10,672 nt of DNA from QQUD01 sp039029915 (GCA_039029915.1 JBCCFD010000266.1:1-10672), one strand, 5' to 3'; numbered from the stretch's first letter, positions 1 to 7,297 are shown. Translations and numbers: made by a program. The notes: a model not told the origin generated them from the sequence alone.

Positions 1-552
1 ATGGACTGAAAAGAACCGTCGCCCTCGCTCATCTCGACGAGCAGGGTCAAAAAAGAGGGCGTCAAACGATTGCGGCGAAAGGCTGTGCAGATCGGCCTGC
101 AGGGGAGAAAAGTTGTGAGAACGGCCGTAAACCGTTAGGTTTTCCTGCGCCATCGCCAATCGGACTGGGTCCCAATCGACGCCTGTCACCTGGGCATGGG
201 CAGCTAACGCAATCGCGTCACCGCCTATGCTACAGCCTAAGTCGGCGATATGTTTAAGTCCTAGTCTGTTAAACCGTTCCGCTCGATAGGAAGCCACCGG
301 CTCAGCTGTGGCTTGTTCTAGGGCGGGGCGGGTAAAGTACATTTGGTCAGCTTTTGAGAATTTGACTGTGCCAAGTTGGCGCAGCAGGGCCAGTTCTAAC
401 AGGGCTTGAGCCAAGGGGGGAGCAACTGTTTTGCGAAGCTTTGTGGCGATTTGTAGATGGTTTGCGGGTGTAATTGGGGCTTGAGCTAGCTCTGAAAGAA
501 GCGTTTGACCTTCATTAGAGAGCGCAAATTGCAGGTCTTCGAGGGTGGTCAT
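1..552 (-). CDS. Class I SAM-dependent methyltransferase, THUMP-like-domain family (3' end outside window)
   Basis: The first 184 residues are visible and the C-terminus lies beyond the left edge. The predicted role is methyl transfer from S-adenosylmethionine; the substrate is unknown, though RNA is a reasonable guess for this family. A helical N-terminal part (about 1-90) ends in TRPALEQAT...ASYRAERF, a block I recognise from the bacterial methyltransferases with a C-terminal THUMP-like domain. The Rossmann fold follows: motif I DLGCSIGGDA (104-113), the acidic residue ending strand 2 in GVDWDP (D126), and the catalytic-loop equivalent FFDPARRDERGRR (167-179). Family members are about 390-400 residues, so roughly half is present. 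The ATG at 552-550 lies 3 bases after the nuclease stop and has no clear Shine-Dalgarno sequence, so translation is probably coupled. The missing half should carry the THUMP-like domain. The family call is good; the substrate is not determined. Confidence 0.85.
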   Translation of the reverse strand, partial: MTTLEDLQFALSNEGQTLLSELAQAPITPANHLQIATKLRKTVAPPLAQALLELALLRQLGTVKFSKADQMYFTRPALEQATAEPVASYRAERFNRLGLKHIADLGCSIGGDAIALAAHAQVTGVDWDPVRLAMAQENLTVYGRSHNFSPLQADLHSLSPQSFDALFFDPARRDERGRRFFSVH

Positions 553-555
553 GAT

Positions 556-1368
556 TTACGGCCGTTTTGGCTCTAATTCCTGCCGAAAAAGGGGCTCGTG
601 GTCATCAGCATCAATTTGAGAAACGGTCGTTTCCGCATGGCGGTGACAGATAATCGAATAAGAGCAGGTGCGGCACTGGGTCAAATCATCTGTAAGAGGC
701 CAAGTTTGAGAAGCATCTAAGGCATCTATTTGCAGAGCAACTTGCTGGAGCTCTCGCCAATTTTCTTCATGGGCCGATTGACTATATTGAAGTGTCCTTG
801 GTTGATTTGGCTCATCGACGTACCAGTAGGTGAAAAGAATATTGTGCGGGTGCAGCTGACTGCCCTGCGGCAGGAGCGCATTGCCCCCCTCAGCCAGCAT
901 CGCCAAATAAAGCCGCGTTTGCCAATCCCGCCGTAGCTCAGATTCTGATTTGGGCCTGCCCGTTTTCCAATCAAAGAGGTGAGCAAATGGTTGACCGATG
1001 TCATGGCCAATGATGAGCAGGTCAAAACGGCCGTTTAGCAAATAGGTGCGCTGGGTTGTGATCGGTAATGAGAAGGGAATGGTCATCGTTGTTTCAATGA
1101 GCTTTGCCCCTTTAGGTAAGGTTGAAGCAAAATTTTCAAATCGACTCCACCATCGCTTAAGATAAGGATCGCGGTTGGCGATAGGAAGCTGATTAAGGGA
1201 TTGTTCGATCAATTGATGAAAGCGGGTGCCCCGCGCAACGGCCGTTTCCATCTGCTCAGAAAGCGGTAAAGAAGGCCACGCAATTTGTTCCAAATAGCGG
1301 AGCTGAAATTGACGTTGGCAATTGAGGAAGGATGTAATTTTTGAGCGACTTAGGGTAAGCGTGTCCAT
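556..1368 (-). CDS. PD-(D/E)XK nuclease (RecB/Cas4/AddB-like) with predicted 4Fe-4S cluster
   Basis: This is a predicted metal-dependent DNA nuclease standing alone, without a helicase domain. Numbering from an upstream TTG at 1374 (272 residues), the landmarks are SKITSFLNCQRQFQLRYL with C19 near the N-terminus, GTRFHQLIEQ (H53), GRFDLL (D118), the core FDWKTG (D135, K137), and the QxxxY motif QTRLY (Q152, Y156). A C-terminal CxxCx5C set (C234, C237, C243) can join C19 as the four ligands of the iron-sulfur staple seen in AddB and Cas4. I prefer the ATG at 1368-1366 (270 residues) over the TTG at 1374. That ATG overlaps the CHAT stop as TAATG, which is typical of translational coupling, and no good Shine-Dalgarno sequence precedes either start. 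The gene ends KRP-stop, with an ACGGCCGT palindrome across the stop. It could be a repair exonuclease or an effector nuclease; no cas genes are nearby. Confidence 0.85.
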   Translation of the reverse strand: MDTLTLSRSKITSFLNCQRQFQLRYLEQIAWPSLPLSEQMETAVARGTRFHQLIEQSLNQLPIANRDPYLKRWWSRFENFASTLPKGAKLIETTMTIPFSLPITTQRTYLLNGRFDLLIIGHDIGQPFAHLFDWKTGRPKSESELRRDWQTRLYLAMLAEGGNALLPQGSQLHPHNILFTYWYVDEPNQPRTLQYSQSAHEENWRELQQVALQIDALDASQTWPLTDDLTQCRTCSYSIICHRHAETTVSQIDADDHEPLFRQELEPKRP

Positions 1369-2966
1369 TACCAAATTTTACCATCGGGGGAGCGCATGAA
1401 GAGAACAGGGATACCCCAAAACACCTTATCTTTCCCCTTGAGGTAGATGCGAATTCGGGAACGGGTGACGGCCCGGTCAAGCGGCTCTCCTTTAGCGAGG
1501 TAAGCGTACACGTTTTTAGTGAAATCAAAAGCGGTTTCTTGAGGAACAGTATATTGCATAGCAATGACTGCCGGCACTTCTTTAAGGATGCGTGGCCCCA
1601 TGCCCATAAACCCGCCGTTCTCCACGACAGAAGCCCCCTCGCCAGCCACGCCAGACTCACAGGCGGCAAAGATGACGAGCTTGGTGGCCCCATTCGTTGT
1701 TTTAACCAGCGTCATCATATCTTCTGCATCAAATTCGGCCGTGTTGCCCTCCCAATCTTCAAGCAAAATGAATCCTTCACCATTATCTTTCGTGCCGCCA
1801 TGACCCACAAAGTGGAAAATGTGAGGCTGAAAGTCCATAAACTCGTCGATTAAATCATCGTTCGTCATATTTTCATGAAGCTGGAGATCAATCTGGCCCC
1901 TCTTTTCCAGTGGAGCAAGCGCCTTTTGAATGCGGGCGTCCTCTTTTGCAACATTGATGGGCGGTTGGTCAGCGGGAGACGATAGGGCCACCAAAACGCG
2001 CATTTGCTCCGGTGTTTGCAGTGTGGCTCCTTCTTGGAAGGCTGGAATAAAGCGCACTACGGGTGTGCTTAAATCGGTTGCGAAGAACTCATTGTCGTAG
2101 CGGCAATACTCCCAAGGGATTTGATGAAGGCGGAGCGATTCACCAAAGATGTTGATCCGAATGCGAACATTATCATGCTGTGCTCGAATTTTTGTGAACA
2201 GCTTGGTGACTTCTGGTGGAAAAAGAAAGTTGTGTATCAGCTCACCGAGTTTCGTGACGCTATCTTCGTCTACAAACAGACTTTGTAACATCATGAGGGT
2301 GTCCGTAAAGCTGGCATCATCGGGTAAGGTTTGGCGGGAAATATTTTGGGTTTGCGAATTGCCAGAAGCGGCCGTAACTTGATACACGCCTTCAGAATCT
2401 GCTGGGCTAATGTTGATATCAAAATCGATATAGGTCGTTTCTTTTTTCGGCGGTGTCGATGTTCGATCCGATGGCGGATCGGGCAATGGGATTTCTACTT
2501 TATGGGAAGGGTGCAAAAATGGATAATCCTTGACCTGAGGAAACTGCTGAAAAATCAAATCAAAAAATGCATCGCCCTGTCCAGTCTCCTTAAAATTCTC
2601 TTGAATCATTCGGGCCTGGGTTTCTAAATCATACCCTGTGTACGTGCCGTCTTTGTTCGCATAAATCTCTACATATTTTGCCGTCACCTGCTCATCTGGA
2701 AAGATCATAGAATAACGCATAATGAGGTGCAGATAATCTGAAATTGGCAAATGAGGCGCCACATTGTGTGCTTCTACGAGGTAATTGAGAATATATTGCT
2801 GTTGAATTGCCGTACGATGAATTTTTTGGAGCCGACCAATTTTGTTGTCATTAGGTGAAAATAAATTCCCCGGATCAAAATTTAAGGTTTGGGCAAACGT
2901 ATTTACTTGGTCAACGGATAAAAAGGCATCATTCAGCAAAGAGGGAAGTTGTTTGATTTTGGTCAT
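1368..2966 (-). CDS. CHAT-domain caspase-like protease with N-terminal effector-associated-type (EAD) domain
   Basis: A predicted cysteine protease of the caspase/separase-related CHAT family, 532 residues and cytoplasmic (no signal peptide or membrane segment seen). Residues about 5-80 form a helical unit (LPSLLNDAFLSVDQV, then LIMRYSM) resembling the effector-associated adaptor domains found at the N-termini of CHAT and other conflict-system effectors. A second small region at about 98-150 and a charged/proline linker at about 155-177 follow. The CHAT region runs from about 178 to the end: a strand-rich entry, LGELIHNFLFP (240-250), IPWEYCRY (283-290), catalytic His in HFVGHGG (H389), catalytic Cys in FAACESG (C436), and the usual end WGIPVLFMR. 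Both catalytic residues are intact. The gene follows the kinase after a 69-base gap that holds a perfect palindrome, and its stop overlaps the nuclease start. Only a weak AGAAG precedes the ATG. The EAD assignment is by eye and less certain than CHAT. Confidence 0.9.
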   Translation of the reverse strand: MTKIKQLPSLLNDAFLSVDQVNTFAQTLNFDPGNLFSPNDNKIGRLQKIHRTAIQQQYILNYLVEAHNVAPHLPISDYLHLIMRYSMIFPDEQVTAKYVEIYANKDGTYTGYDLETQARMIQENFKETGQGDAFFDLIFQQFPQVKDYPFLHPSHKVEIPLPDPPSDRTSTPPKKETTYIDFDINISPADSEGVYQVTAASGNSQTQNISRQTLPDDASFTDTLMMLQSLFVDEDSVTKLGELIHNFLFPPEVTKLFTKIRAQHDNVRIRINIFGESLRLHQIPWEYCRYDNEFFATDLSTPVVRFIPAFQEGATLQTPEQMRVLVALSSPADQPPINVAKEDARIQKALAPLEKRGQIDLQLHENMTNDDLIDEFMDFQPHIFHFVGHGGTKDNGEGFILLEDWEGNTAEFDAEDMMTLVKTTNGATKLVIFAACESGVAGEGASVVENGGFMGMGPRILKEVPAVIAMQYTVPQETAFDFTKNVYAYLAKGEPLDRAVTRSRIRIYLKGKDKVFWGIPVLFMRSPDGKIW

Positions 2967-2972
2967 AAGTTA

Positions 2973-2985
2973 CTTCTAGTAGAAG
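2973..2985. repeat. Short inverted repeat next to the CHAT start
   Basis: CTTCTA and TAGAAG flank a single G, directly beside (2 bases into) the 34-base palindrome. In the minus-strand transcript this can form a five-base stem with a three-base loop. The stem contains AGAAG, the only ribosome-site-like sequence before the CHAT ATG at 2966. It could therefore lower CHAT translation (inference). Confidence 0.5.
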
Positions 2986-3017
2986 ACCTGACCGGATTTT
3001 AAAATCCGGTCAGGTCT
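2984..3017. repeat. Perfect 34-base palindrome in the kinase-CHAT gap
   Basis: The left arm AGACCTGACCGGATTTT (2984-3000) is followed at once by its exact reverse complement (3001-3017). In RNA it would form a long hairpin with a small A/U loop. It is not followed by a T-run on either strand, so it is not a textbook intrinsic terminator. It fills half of the only real gap in the five-gene operon. It may be a dispersed intergenic palindrome of the REP/MITE kind, an mRNA-stabilising or processing hairpin, or a protein binding site. Confidence 0.85.
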
Positions 3018-3035
3018 GGATTTAACTTTCCTAGT

Positions 3036-6000
3036 TTATTCAACTCGATTAAGTGGGATTTCGTTAAGCGTTGTGAGCGTGTCCTTGATGATTTGGATGC
3101 CACCTTCATTGAAAAGCGGCTCGATTGTATTGCTATCATCAAGATCACGGCCGTTTTGCAAAATTTCAAACTGAACAGCTAACGTATCAACAAAAGGCTG
3201 CGCTTCTTCAAGCGTATCCGATGCAAAGATCTTACTGCCTTGGTTCATGGCGAACTCTAATTCAGTTAGATTGTTGGTAATCATTGCGCTAAGTTGATTT
3301 AAAATAAACTCCTGATTGCGAGATTGACCACCTTCGTTTGAAACGGCCGTTTGGATCTGTTCAAAGTAGACGCGAACTCCCACATCATCACCAGGGTTTT
3401 GCGTTTGGCCATCCCCATTTAGGTCACCAAAGAATGCACCAGACCCGCCATCTAAAATGTTGATAACGTGCTCAAAGTGAATTTTTGCGCCATCAAAATT
3501 GCCCGCCGCTATTTCAGTTTGAGCAAAACCAAAATGCTGAATAGCTAAAGCGAGCTGTTCTTCTAGGCCAAAAATAGGGCCTTTGCCATTGTCAAGCTGT
3601 GGGGCCAATAAATCAACAATAAGGTTGGCGGCCGGTGTTCGCACTGGGCCTTGCAACAGAACGGTGCCTGTCGGTGCCGTTGAGCCACTGCCTATTTCTT
3701 CAATTGTGACCAGCACATCGTTGAAATTTTCTAAAATATTATCGTTGACGGTACCGCTTAGCTGTGCTCGATTTTGCACAACATCCAACGCCCCTAAAAG
3801 CAAAGCCGATGAGTTATTGGTCAGCCAGACCTGAATGATCTGTCCTTCCTCAGCGGGATTGATTTGCTCAACCCGAACTCGATATCGGGTCGCAGTGCCA
3901 TCAGGACCATTAAATAACTCAACAACGCCAAACTGTTCAGGTTTCACGCCAGTAATCGGCTCAGGCTCTGGTAAACCGGGCAGGTTTGTTGTCACAGGAA
4001 TGGTGGCGAGAATCAGCGTGTTATCGTAAACGGCCGTATTTCCAGCGTCTAACTGGGTCATTAAACTAGTCAGCTCATCATAGATTGGTGAGGCTTCGTC
4101 TGGTGTGTCAGTGGCGGTGATAGCGGCCGCTCGCTGGATGGTCGTGTTGACAAGGTCTAACGCGCTTGAAACGGCCGTTAATGCGTTGTCGCTTAGCTGT
4201 TGTCTTTCTAAGGTCACCGGCTCTGCTGCTTTAATTTGTTCTAGCAAAACGGCCGTTTCTTCCAAATAAACGCGGACGCCAACGCCGTCACCGGGGTTTT
4301 GCGTTTGGCCATCTAAATTCAAATCACCAAAAGTCCCGCCTGATTCTCCGTCGAGAATGTTGACGACGTGCTCCATATGCCGCTTGGCTTCATCAAAATC
4401 GCTAGCCGAGAGTGAGTCCATTGAGAATTGGAAATGCTGTTGGGCGGTAGCCGTTTGGGCAAATAGGTTGATTAAACGGCCGTTTTCTTCTTCACCCAAA
4501 AGCTGTAGCAAATTGTCTTTGATTTCGGGTGCCATTGTGCCGCTAAAAACAGTTTCGCCTAAATTGTTGATATCGCTCCCTGAATCTGGTTCCAGTGTGA
4601 TCAACAGGTCACAGTAAAGGGCAAACTGATTCCCATCGGCTGATTCTTCAAATAATATTTGTTGATCTTCAACCGTTACGGGTCCAATATTTTCAATTTC
4701 CCCATTACTATCAACAAAAGATAGCTCGTATTGAAATCCGGGAGGGGGTGCAGGCACGCGGATAATATCAACAGACAGTCCGTCAATAGCACCCACGACC
4801 GATGAAAGAAAGCTAGCTGTCCCTGTTCTGGCTCTTTCAACAGGAGGAATGCGTTCAGGTTCTTCCGTTGGTGGAACGGCCGTGGCTGGGGGCGGTTCCT
4901 CAGTGGGTGGTGGGGTGTCATCTTCTACTGGATCGACCTCCGTTGGAGTGGGGTCTTCAACTGGGGGCTGCTCGGCTTCAACGACGGTTGTGGGGTCTGC
5001 AACAGCCGCAACGGCCGTTTCAGTCGGTATCGCATCTACCTGCCCATTATTTCCCCCTCGGCTAAGTAGGAAGCCGGCAATGATGGCCAATAGCACCAGA
5101 CCCCCGCCAATAAACGGAGCTGCTTTTTTCCAATCGAACCCGGAGGTTGTCGATTGGGCTGAAGGCTTAACAACGGTCGGCTTTTCCGGTTGAGGTGGTG
5201 GTGGGGTTTCAATTTGAGGCAGAGCAGGCATAGTGGTTCGGGCCATCGTGGCCCCGACAATGGGCAAATTGAGCTGGTTTTGGGTTTGCTGAATACCCTG
5301 GAGAAACTCAGAGGCGGTTTGGTAACGGCCGTTGATCTCCTTTGAAAGAGCCTTTTCAATCAGATGAACCATTGGCACCGCTAAATCAGGTTTGAATTCC
5401 AAAGGTGAGGGCAACGGCTCATGAACCTGCTTCACCACCAGCGAAAGCGGCGTTGCCCCTTCATACGGTGTTCGCCCAGTCACCATTTCATAAAGAATAA
5501 CGCCTACGCTGTAGATGTCAGCCCGCCCGTCAACTCTTTCCCCAATAACAGCTTCAGGACTCATGTAGGCGGGTGTGCCTACCATTGAACCTTCAACCGT
5601 AATGGTTTGATCATTCATCAGACGGGTGATGCCAAAGTCCGTAATCACGGCCTGCTGAACGGTGTCATCAGTAAACATGACATTGGCTGGCTTGATGTCT
5701 CGGTGAACTGCGCCCTTTTGATGAGCGTAAGCTAACCCTTCTACCATTTGGGCAATTATTCTTAGGGCTTCTTCATTTGATAAGATTTTCTTTTCGTCGA
5801 GGTAGGTTCGTAGCGTTGGACCGGCAATATAATCCATTACCATGAAGTAAACGTCCTCATGGGAATCGAAATCGTAAATATTAACAATATTGGGATGTTG
5901 AAGTTGGCCTAAACTGCGAGCTTCTCGTTTAAAGCGTAAGATAAAGTCTTCATCTTCTGCTAGATGACGGTGCAGAACTTTAATTGCCACCTGACGTTCA

Positions 6001-6098
6001 ATGGTTGGTTGATTGGCAAGATAGACTTCCGCCATTCCCCCTTTGCCGAGGCGGTGGAGTAGCTCGTATTTTCCTAATGTTTGGCCGCTTAAATCCAT
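3036..6098 (-). CDS. Transmembrane Hanks-type Ser/Thr protein kinase (PknB-like) with duplicated RskA-like/EF-hand-like ectodomain
   Basis: A membrane receptor-type kinase of 1020 residues. The cytoplasmic kinase domain (about 10-270) is complete: glycine loop LGKGGMAEV, VAIK lysine K40, helix-C E59, catalytic HRDIKPAN (D134), DFG at 154-156, GTPAYMSPE at 174-182. It is therefore expected to be active. A Pro-rich juxtamembrane stretch (about 287-312) leads to one hydrophobic segment (about 326-346), then a long Pro/Thr/Glu linker (about 357-420). The outside part contains two copies of a unit: a strand-rich domain resembling the C-terminal part of anti-sigma factor RskA (LLITLEPDSGS; VLVTIEEIGSGSTAPTG), followed by a helical domain with the calcium-loop-like DLNxDGQTQNPGD. 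The two loops are exactly 300 residues apart. The gene starts 6 bases after the ligase gene and has no clear Shine-Dalgarno sequence. The ectodomain probably senses an external or cell-surface signal and passes it to the CHAT protease next door (inference). Confidence 0.93.
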   Translation of the reverse strand: MDLSGQTLGKYELLHRLGKGGMAEVYLANQPTIERQVAIKVLHRHLAEDEDFILRFKREARSLGQLQHPNIVNIYDFDSHEDVYFMVMDYIAGPTLRTYLDEKKILSNEEALRIIAQMVEGLAYAHQKGAVHRDIKPANVMFTDDTVQQAVITDFGITRLMNDQTITVEGSMVGTPAYMSPEAVIGERVDGRADIYSVGVILYEMVTGRTPYEGATPLSLVVKQVHEPLPSPLEFKPDLAVPMVHLIEKALSKEINGRYQTASEFLQGIQQTQNQLNLPIVGATMARTTMPALPQIETPPPPQPEKPTVVKPSAQSTTSGFDWKKAAPFIGGGLVLLAIIAGFLLSRGGNNGQVDAIPTETAVAAVADPTTVVEAEQPPVEDPTPTEVDPVEDDTPPPTEEPPPATAVPPTEEPERIPPVERARTGTASFLSSVVGAIDGLSVDIIRVPAPPPGFQYELSFVDSNGEIENIGPVTVEDQQILFEESADGNQFALYCDLLITLEPDSGSDINNLGETVFSGTMAPEIKDNLLQLLGEEENGRLINLFAQTATAQQHFQFSMDSLSASDFDEAKRHMEHVVNILDGESGGTFGDLNLDGQTQNPGDGVGVRVYLEETAVLLEQIKAAEPVTLERQQLSDNALTAVSSALDLVNTTIQRAAAITATDTPDEASPIYDELTSLMTQLDAGNTAVYDNTLILATIPVTTNLPGLPEPEPITGVKPEQFGVVELFNGPDGTATRYRVRVEQINPAEEGQIIQVWLTNNSSALLLGALDVVQNRAQLSGTVNDNILENFNDVLVTIEEIGSGSTAPTGTVLLQGPVRTPAANLIVDLLAPQLDNGKGPIFGLEEQLALAIQHFGFAQTEIAAGNFDGAKIHFEHVINILDGGSGAFFGDLNGDGQTQNPGDDVGVRVYFEQIQTAVSNEGGQSRNQEFILNQLSAMITNNLTELEFAMNQGSKIFASDTLEEAQPFVDTLAVQFEILQNGRDLDDSNTIEPLFNEGGIQIIKDTLTTLNEIPLNRVE
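3099..3935 (-). repeat. Kinase ectodomain unit 2 (second copy)
   Basis: Residues about 722-1000 of the kinase. The strand-rich part ends VLVTIEEIGSGSTAPTG (795-811), close to the RskA pattern. The helical part carries NFDGAKIHFEHVINILDG and DLNGDGQTQNPGD (892-904), exactly 300 residues after the loop of unit 1. A later block (SDTLEEAQPF) matches unit 1 (TDTPDEASPI) at an offset of 297, so one three-residue indel separates the copies. Confidence 0.7.
3999..4829 (-). repeat. Kinase ectodomain unit 1 (RskA-like domain plus calcium-loop helical domain)
   Basis: Residues about 424-700 of the kinase. A strand-rich part contains QYELSFVDSNGE and LLITLEPDSGS. A helical part follows with DFDEAKRHMEHVVNILDG and the loop DLNLDGQTQNPGD (592-604). 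Over residues 553-613 roughly 40 of 61 positions match unit 2 by eye. Confidence 0.7.
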
Positions 6099-6104
6099 AA
6101 AAAA

Positions 6105-7262
6105 TTATAATCCCATTTTAGTTTCTTCGATGAGGTGGTCAACGACGGCATTGAGGGCGTTTTGATGATTGTCTTTACCCCCGTTAGCGTGATAGACCGC
6201 AATTTGCCGGTCGGCGCTGGTGCCTTCTTTGAGGATGGTGCGTGCGTATTCTACCTCTTTTCGAGTGCCAAGGTCATCAAGGACATCATCAAGAAGTTCT
6301 AGTAGCTCTTCCATTAAAAAGTGGAAAGGTACTGATTCCTGAATGCCAAAGTCGATCATTTCACCTTTAATGCCATAGCGCACGGCCCGCCACTTGTTTT
6401 CAGAAATGTGCATGTGACGGTAGTTGCGCCACGACATGTTTTGTCGACGAAGCTTGATGAGTTTAGCGCAAATGGCTTGGAAAAGGGCAGCAATACAGAC
6501 TGCTTCGTCTACTTTTGTGCAAATATCGGTGATGCGGAATTCAAGGGTATCGAATACCGGATGGGGGCGAATATCCCACCAAATTTTGGCATTGGTGTCT
6601 TGCTTTCCAAATGATCCGACGATGCCGAGGGTTTTTTCATAATTTTTGAACTCATCCCAGGAGATGAATGAATGAGGAATGCCCGTACGGGGCAATGATT
6701 CAAAGACAACGCTTCGGTATGATTTGAGTCCGGTGGTACGGCCGTGCCAAAACGGCGAACTTGTCGAAAGCGCCAATAGGTGAGGAATAAAATAACGAGC
6801 CTGATTCATGATCTCAATCATCATGTTTTTTGAAGCAGGATCGCTGCCAAACCCAACATGAACATGCATCCCAAAAATTAGAAGGCGGTTGGCAACGCCT
6901 TGCATGTCGTCTAGCATTTCTTTGTAACGTGTGCCTTCCGTAATGTGTTGCTCTTCCCATCGAGCAAATGGATGGGTAGATGCAGCGGCTATTCGTACAC
7001 CGCTTTTTTCAGCCATTTCACAAACTGCCCGCCGCAAGCGTATAATTTCGGCTTTAACTTCTTTGACATTGCGGCAAACATGACTGCCCACTTCGACTTG
7101 AGATTGCATAAACTCAGGTTTGAGGTCAAGTTTGAGTTCTCCCCTTTCTTCATCCTTTTTGAGCAATTCGGTGATGTATGCGTGTAGATTACGCGTTTCG
7201 GGGTCAATAATTTGATATTCTTCTTCGACGCCAAGTGTTAGGGGAGGGACTGGAACAGACAT
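6105..7262 (-). CDS. YbdK-type carboxylate-amine ligase (glutamate-cysteine ligase GCS2 family)
   Basis: A predicted ATP-dependent ligase joining a carboxylate to an amine, 385 residues, soluble. Landmarks are LTLGVEEEYQIIDPET at 8-23 (ATP/Mg-binding start typical of the GCS2/YbdK family), ASTHPFARW at 94-102, GMHVHVGF at 131-138, and the signature RPHPVFDTLEFRITD at 232-246. The length matches the family (about 370-390). YbdK itself has only weak glutamate-cysteine ligase activity, so the natural substrate is unknown. A true glutathione, gamma-glutamylcysteine or ergothioneine-pathway role cannot be told from sequence. The start is supported by AGGAG six bases upstream of the ATG. A promoter-like pair lies just upstream, and the kinase gene follows after 6 bases, so it is the likely first gene of the five-gene operon. 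Whether it belongs functionally with the kinase is open. Confidence 0.9.
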   Translation of the reverse strand: MSVPVPPLTLGVEEEYQIIDPETRNLHAYITELLKKDEERGELKLDLKPEFMQSQVEVGSHVCRNVKEVKAEIIRLRRAVCEMAEKSGVRIAAASTHPFARWEEQHITEGTRYKEMLDDMQGVANRLLIFGMHVHVGFGSDPASKNMMIEIMNQARYFIPHLLALSTSSPFWHGRTTGLKSYRSVVFESLPRTGIPHSFISWDEFKNYEKTLGIVGSFGKQDTNAKIWWDIRPHPVFDTLEFRITDICTKVDEAVCIAALFQAICAKLIKLRRQNMSWRNYRHMHISENKWRAVRYGIKGEMIDFGIQESVPFHFLMEELLELLDDVLDDLGTRKEVEYARTILKEGTSADRQIAVYHANGGKDNHQNALNAVVDHLIEETKMGL

Positions 7263-7268
7263 GTTTTT

Positions 7269-7273
7269 CTCCT
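7269..7273 (-). promoter_or_regulatory. Ribosome binding site of the YbdK-type ligase gene
   Basis: AGGAG on the minus strand, six bases before the ATG at 7262. It fixes the start of the ligase gene and is the only strong Shine-Dalgarno sequence in the five-gene run. The genes after it lack one, which fits coupled translation. Confidence 0.75.
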
Positions 7274-7297
7274 ATTTGTGAGCCAATTGTTGAAGAA

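Noticed and set aside
556..1368. Cas4 of a CRISPR system
   Set aside because: The motifs fit Cas4/AddB-like nucleases broadly, but there is no CRISPR repeat array and no cas1, cas2 or other cas gene in the window.
1369..1374. TTG start for the nuclease two codons upstream
   Set aside because: An ATG overlapping the CHAT stop as TAATG is the simpler start, and no ribosome site favours the TTG.
2984..3017. Intrinsic transcription terminator
   Set aside because: The stem is strong, but no T-run follows on either strand, and the CHAT gene downstream has no clear promoter of its own.
4123..4130. GCGGCCGC (NotI-type site) as a cloning scar or member of the palindrome family
   Set aside because: It encodes ordinary alanine codons within the kinase and lacks the flanking A and T of the ACGGCCGT family; nothing around it suggests vector sequence.
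4849..5193. Plus-strand frame encoding a Gly/Ser-rich protein
   Set aside because: It is the reverse complement of the Pro/Thr/Glu-rich linker and membrane segment of the kinase, with no ribosome site; the low-complexity composition creates it.
6104..6109. TATAAT just upstream of the kinase start as a promoter -10 box
   Set aside because: No acceptable -35 box is found at 16-18 bases (CATCGA at 17), and the box overlaps the ligase stop in an AT-rich junction, leaving almost no leader.
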